NCBI GenBank assembly: GCA_002450925.1
Contig: DKAU01000020.1
Coordinates: 1-7,772 of the forward strand
DNA from: Thiobacillus sp. UBA6918
GTDB lineage: Bacteria > Pseudomonadota > Gammaproteobacteria > Burkholderiales > Thiobacillaceae
Reading direction: 5' to 3'
DNA: 7,772 nucleotides
Below are positions 5,123 to 7,772 of the stretch, piece after piece. A program made the translations under genes and the position numbers. Each line of letters opens with the position of its first letter. Position 1 is the first letter of the stretch. Under the pieces are notes generated by a model. The model saw only the letters and a program-made list of their open reading frames with translations. It was not told the DNA's origin and did no database searches.

Positions 5123-7603
5123 TCAAATAAATTGCGCCAACAGGGTCCTCAGTTCTTGCGCAATCGAATAGACGACTTCCTGGCTTGGGCATGACTTAAT
5201 CCAGTCGTTGCGGTCTGGCTGCCCGGACAAGGCGCAACCATCGGTCTTGGCCATGAGATCGTTTTCCAGCTTGGACAGCGCATCCTGGAAGTTGCCGGCC
5301 TCGACATCTGCAAGGATCGCCTGCACCTTGTTAGTCAGGGCGTTTCGCATGTTGGGATTCTTGAATACCGACTGGTCCAGGCCATTGATGCTGTTGAGCA
5401 GTGCGCCGAGCGTATCGACAATCTGTGTCACCTGCGAGGTTGCCAGTATCGTGACGTTGCTGGGTGCGCTGTCTACGAAACCATCGTTCACGACCAGGCT
5501 CACCACATAGCTGCCCGGCAGATCCGGGGTAAACCAAGGGATATCCGTTGCCGCTCCGTTTAGTGTGGCGGCGCTGCCAGACGGTACAGATACAAGGTTC
5601 CAGCTATACGCCAGGCTGTCGCCGTTGGGATCGCTGCTTGAGCCACCGTTCAGGTTCACCAGCATGCCGACGGGCACCGTTTGGTTGGTACCGGCACTGG
5701 CCACCGGCGGCAGGTTGGTGAAGCCCACTACCACCATGTCGGCGACGCTTGTGCTCCATGGATCGGAGACCGTCAGGCTGGCGACGTATTCGCCCTGCAC
5801 ATCTGCGATAAACGTTGGATTCGCGGTATTGACGTTCTGCAATACTGCCCCACTGCCTGCCGGCTTCGTGGCAAGCGTCCACGCATAGTTGATCGCATCA
5901 CCATCCAGGTCATAACTTGCGGTACCGTTCAGGCTTACCAGCGACCCGAGATGTATCAGCGCCTGATCCGGGCCAGCGTCCGCAATCGGTGCGGTATTGC
6001 TGGTGCTGACGGCGACTGTATCGGGCGCACTGATGACACCGTGATCGTTGGTAACGGCAAGACTCAACACATAATCGCCCGGCAGATCAGGCGTGAACGA
6101 CGTGCTCACTGCGCTTGGCGAGGCCGGTTGTGCAACGCTGCCAGCGGGCGCCGAATCCACGGCCCACGCATAGGACAAGGTGTATCCGCTGGGATCGGAA
6201 CTGCCGCTGCCATCCAATGTTGCGGCCACCCCCACATGCACGGTTTGGTCTGGGCCGGCGTTTGCAACCGGGGGAAGCGCCACCACTGTCGTATTCAACA
6301 ATACTGCCACCGTGTTGCGCGCACCGGTGGAAACAACGAGGTCCGGTTTGCCGTCGGCAGCAAAATCGCCGACTGTGACTTTCTGCGGCAGCCCAGTAAC
6401 GACAGCGTAGCCAAAGTCGGTGAACCCCCCCAAGCCATCTCCAACTATCCATGTAACGACATTGCTGTCCGGCGCCATGCTGAAACCTGCACACGATGCG
6501 GCAATATCCACCTTGCCATCACGATTGAAATCGCCGAGGTCAACTGAATTACCGCTGAAGCACGTCATCAGACGCAAAGTGGTCGGCAAACTTCCTGTTC
6601 CATTTCCAAACAACACCACAACTCTGCCAATTGGATAGGGAGCACCCATTGCTGTCCCTGTTGCTGCTATATCAGAAAATCCGTCTCCATTGAAATCGGC
6701 CGCTTTCAAGGATTTTGGAATGATGCTGTCAGGCGTTCCTGAACTTATCGGGTTACCGAGTGATCCCAGGCCATCACCGAGCATGACGGTTACGTATGCG
6801 TAGCTTGCGTTCCCAATCGCGATATCCAGCAAACCATCGTGGTTGAAATCTCCTGTCGCAATGGATTTCAGGCCCGGTGGGGTGTATACGTCCGGGATGC
6901 TCAGCGGGGCAAATGTTCCCCCACCGGTTCCAAGCAGAACACCCACACTTGTCGGAATTGCCCCGCTTCCCGCACCTACGGTTACTAGATCCTGTATGCC
7001 ATCGCCGTTCAGGTCTGCTATCGCAGCCGAGTTAATGCCAATCGGGATGTATATATGTTCGGGTACTGCAAAGTTACCCGAGCCTGTTCCAAGCAAAATG
7101 ACAACCGTACTTGTCGAAGAACTGGCCAGAACGAGATCGAGCTTCCCATCGCCGTTCACGTCACCCGCATCCATCGAGTCGGGGGTTGTTGTGCCAGCCC
7201 AGACTGTTCGAAGAGGCAGAAACTGGCCTGAGCCAGTGCCAAGCAATAGCGAAAGATTGCCGGTGCCAGGATTGGCCACGGCCAGATCGAGCAATTTGTC
7301 ACCGTTGAAGTCGCCCGCGACAGAAAAACCTGTGTTGTTTCCGGCTGGAAATTCAATAGGAGAAGTAAAAGTCAGCGCCTGGGCAAAACCTGAAGAGAAG
7401 GAGAACAGAAGACTGAGCCCCGCAGCAAAGACAGCGAGGCGCCGGCTTAATGCTGCCAATCGGAAAACAGAAGACAGTTCATGCTTGTTGTCGAATGGCT
7501 TCGCAAGCAAAAGCATGTACTTCGCCAATGCGGAAGGGATATGGGCTGATATAGATCCAACTCCACACGTGGGGATCAGTCCCCTTTGCAGTTTCCCAGT
7601 CAT
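5123..7603 (-). CDS. Exported FG-GAP/VCBS-repeat and PKD-like domain protein
   Basis: This 826-residue protein has a hydrophobic export segment at about 55-74 (RRLAVFAAGLSLLFSFSSGF), cut near FAQA. Seven repeats follow, each with a calcium-loop core such as GDVNGDGKLDLV. They begin near residues 97, 147, 196, 251, 302, 357 and 412, enough for one seven-bladed beta-propeller. The first (DFNGDKLLD) and last (DFAADGKPD) cores are degenerate. Three PKD-like domains of about 90 residues begin at 444 (PPVANAGPDQ), 538 (APIADAGPDQ) and 632 (PPVASAGTNQ), exactly 94 apart. Residues 727-826 are helical; LTNKVQAILADVEAGNFQDA with Cys790 and Cys805 resembles the FIMAH-type C-terminal module. No sortase, autotransporter or membrane anchor is seen. 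Such proteins are usually surface or secreted binding proteins; the ligand is unknown. ATG 7603 is chosen for its ribosome site, though it leaves about 50 residues before the hydrophobic segment. ATG 7516 would give a more usual signal peptide but has a weaker site. Confidence 0.85.
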   Translation of the reverse strand: MTGKLQRGLIPTCGVGSISAHIPSALAKYMLLLAKPFDNKHELSSVFRLAALSRRLAVFAAGLSLLFSFSSGFAQALTFTSPIEFPAGNNTGFSVAGDFNGDKLLDLAVANPGTGNLSLLLGTGSGQFLPLRTVWAGTTTPDSMDAGDVNGDGKLDLVLASSSTSTVVILLGTGSGNFAVPEHIYIPIGINSAAIADLNGDGIQDLVTVGAGSGAIPTSVGVLLGTGGGTFAPLSIPDVYTPPGLKSIATGDFNHDGLLDIAIGNASYAYVTVMLGDGLGSLGNPISSGTPDSIIPKSLKAADFNGDGFSDIAATGTAMGAPYPIGRVVVLFGNGTGSLPTTLRLMTCFSGNSVDLGDFNRDGKVDIAASCAGFSMAPDSNVVTWIVGDGLGGFTDFGYAVVTGLPQKVTVGDFAADGKPDLVVSTGARNTVAVLLNTTVVALPPVANAGPDQTVHVGVAATLDGSGSSDPSGYTLSYAWAVDSAPAGSVAQPASPSAVSTSFTPDLPGDYVLSLAVTNDHGVISAPDTVAVSTSNTAPIADAGPDQALIHLGSLVSLNGTASYDLDGDAINYAWTLATKPAGSGAVLQNVNTANPTFIADVQGEYVASLTVSDPWSTSVADMVVVGFTNLPPVASAGTNQTVPVGMLVNLNGGSSSDPNGDSLAYSWNLVSVPSGSAATLNGAATDIPWFTPDLPGSYVVSLVVNDGFVDSAPSNVTILATSQVTQIVDTLGALLNSINGLDQSVFKNPNMRNALTNKVQAILADVEAGNFQDALSKLENDLMAKTDGCALSGQPDRNDWIKSCPSQEVVYSIAQELRTLLAQFI

Positions 7604-7610
7604 GACCAAT

Positions 7611-7617
7611 CCCCTCT
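7611..7617 (-). promoter_or_regulatory. Ribosome binding site favouring ATG 7603
   Basis: On the minus strand AGAGGGG ends seven bases before ATG at 7603. A TTG two codons further upstream (7609) is too close to it. The later ATG at 7516 has only a weak GAAG-type site. Confidence 0.55.
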
Positions 7618-7697
7618 TCCAAGTGCGCCCGGTTTGGCGCTAATAAGAATGTTGTTAAGGGAAGTGTGGTCTGTGTGGAAGGGAACGTAAATTCAAC

Positions 7698-7722
7698 CTA
7701 CGGACTAATACCAAAGTCGTAG
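7698..7722. promoter_or_regulatory. Imperfect dyad upstream of the large exported-protein gene, possible operator
   Basis: CTACGGACT (7698-7706) and AGTCGTAG (7715-7722) form an inverted repeat with one extra G in the left arm and an eight-base spacer. It lies about 95 bases upstream of the start codon, a normal operator position. The arms contain TAC-type steps like those bound by NarL/LuxR-type response regulators; this assignment is inference from pattern only. Confidence 0.4.
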
Positions 7723-7772
7723 CGTTGTTTAACGTGACTACGGCACAAGAAAACGTGCTTCGAGTTCCTGCA

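Noticed and set aside
5681..6547. Long plus-strand frames opposite the FG-GAP/PKD gene, including 5681-6547 and 6843-7643
   Set aside because: They are rich in low-information residues, with no domains, and mirror the repeats of the real gene.

Overview
The window looks like chromosomal DNA of a Gram-negative bacterium, most likely a gammaproteobacterium. The basis is the moderately GC-rich coding sequence, clear Shine-Dalgarno sites, two proteins with signal peptides that look exported, and a GGGGTCAGACCCC-type palindrome that I recall as widespread in proteobacterial genomes. I cannot assign a genus from the sequence.

Left edge (1-489, minus strand): the N-terminal 163 residues of a sulfotransferase-family protein, cut by the window edge. 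Region 490-2750 is visibly AT-richer than both flanks and carries two plus-strand genes with non-ATG starts. The first (703-1554, GTG) is a DUF4935-type PIN-like nuclease with the expected acidic residues. The second (1757-2608, TTG) appears to combine an N-terminal zinc ribbon, a TerB-like helical middle and a C-terminal PH-like beta domain. Short GC palindromes lie after the first gene and before the second, and a half copy sits at the left edge of the AT-rich block. The block reads as an acquired accessory module; a defence or stress role is inference only.

Region 2751-7609 returns to GC-rich sequence and is entirely on the minus strand. It holds a 95-residue protein that looks like a dimeric alpha/beta-barrel (monooxygenase-like) protein, a secreted DUF839/PhoX-family protein of 476 residues with a good rho-independent terminator, and an 826-residue exported protein. 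That last protein has seven FG-GAP/VCBS-type repeats, three PKD-like domains and a C-terminal helical module. The last two genes are separated by 326 bases and probably have separate promoters. Both products should lie outside the cytoplasm, but nothing in the sequence ties them to one pathway. An imperfect dyad about 95 bases upstream of the large gene is the best operator candidate in the window.

I see no rRNA, tRNA, CRISPR array, recombinase or transposase gene.
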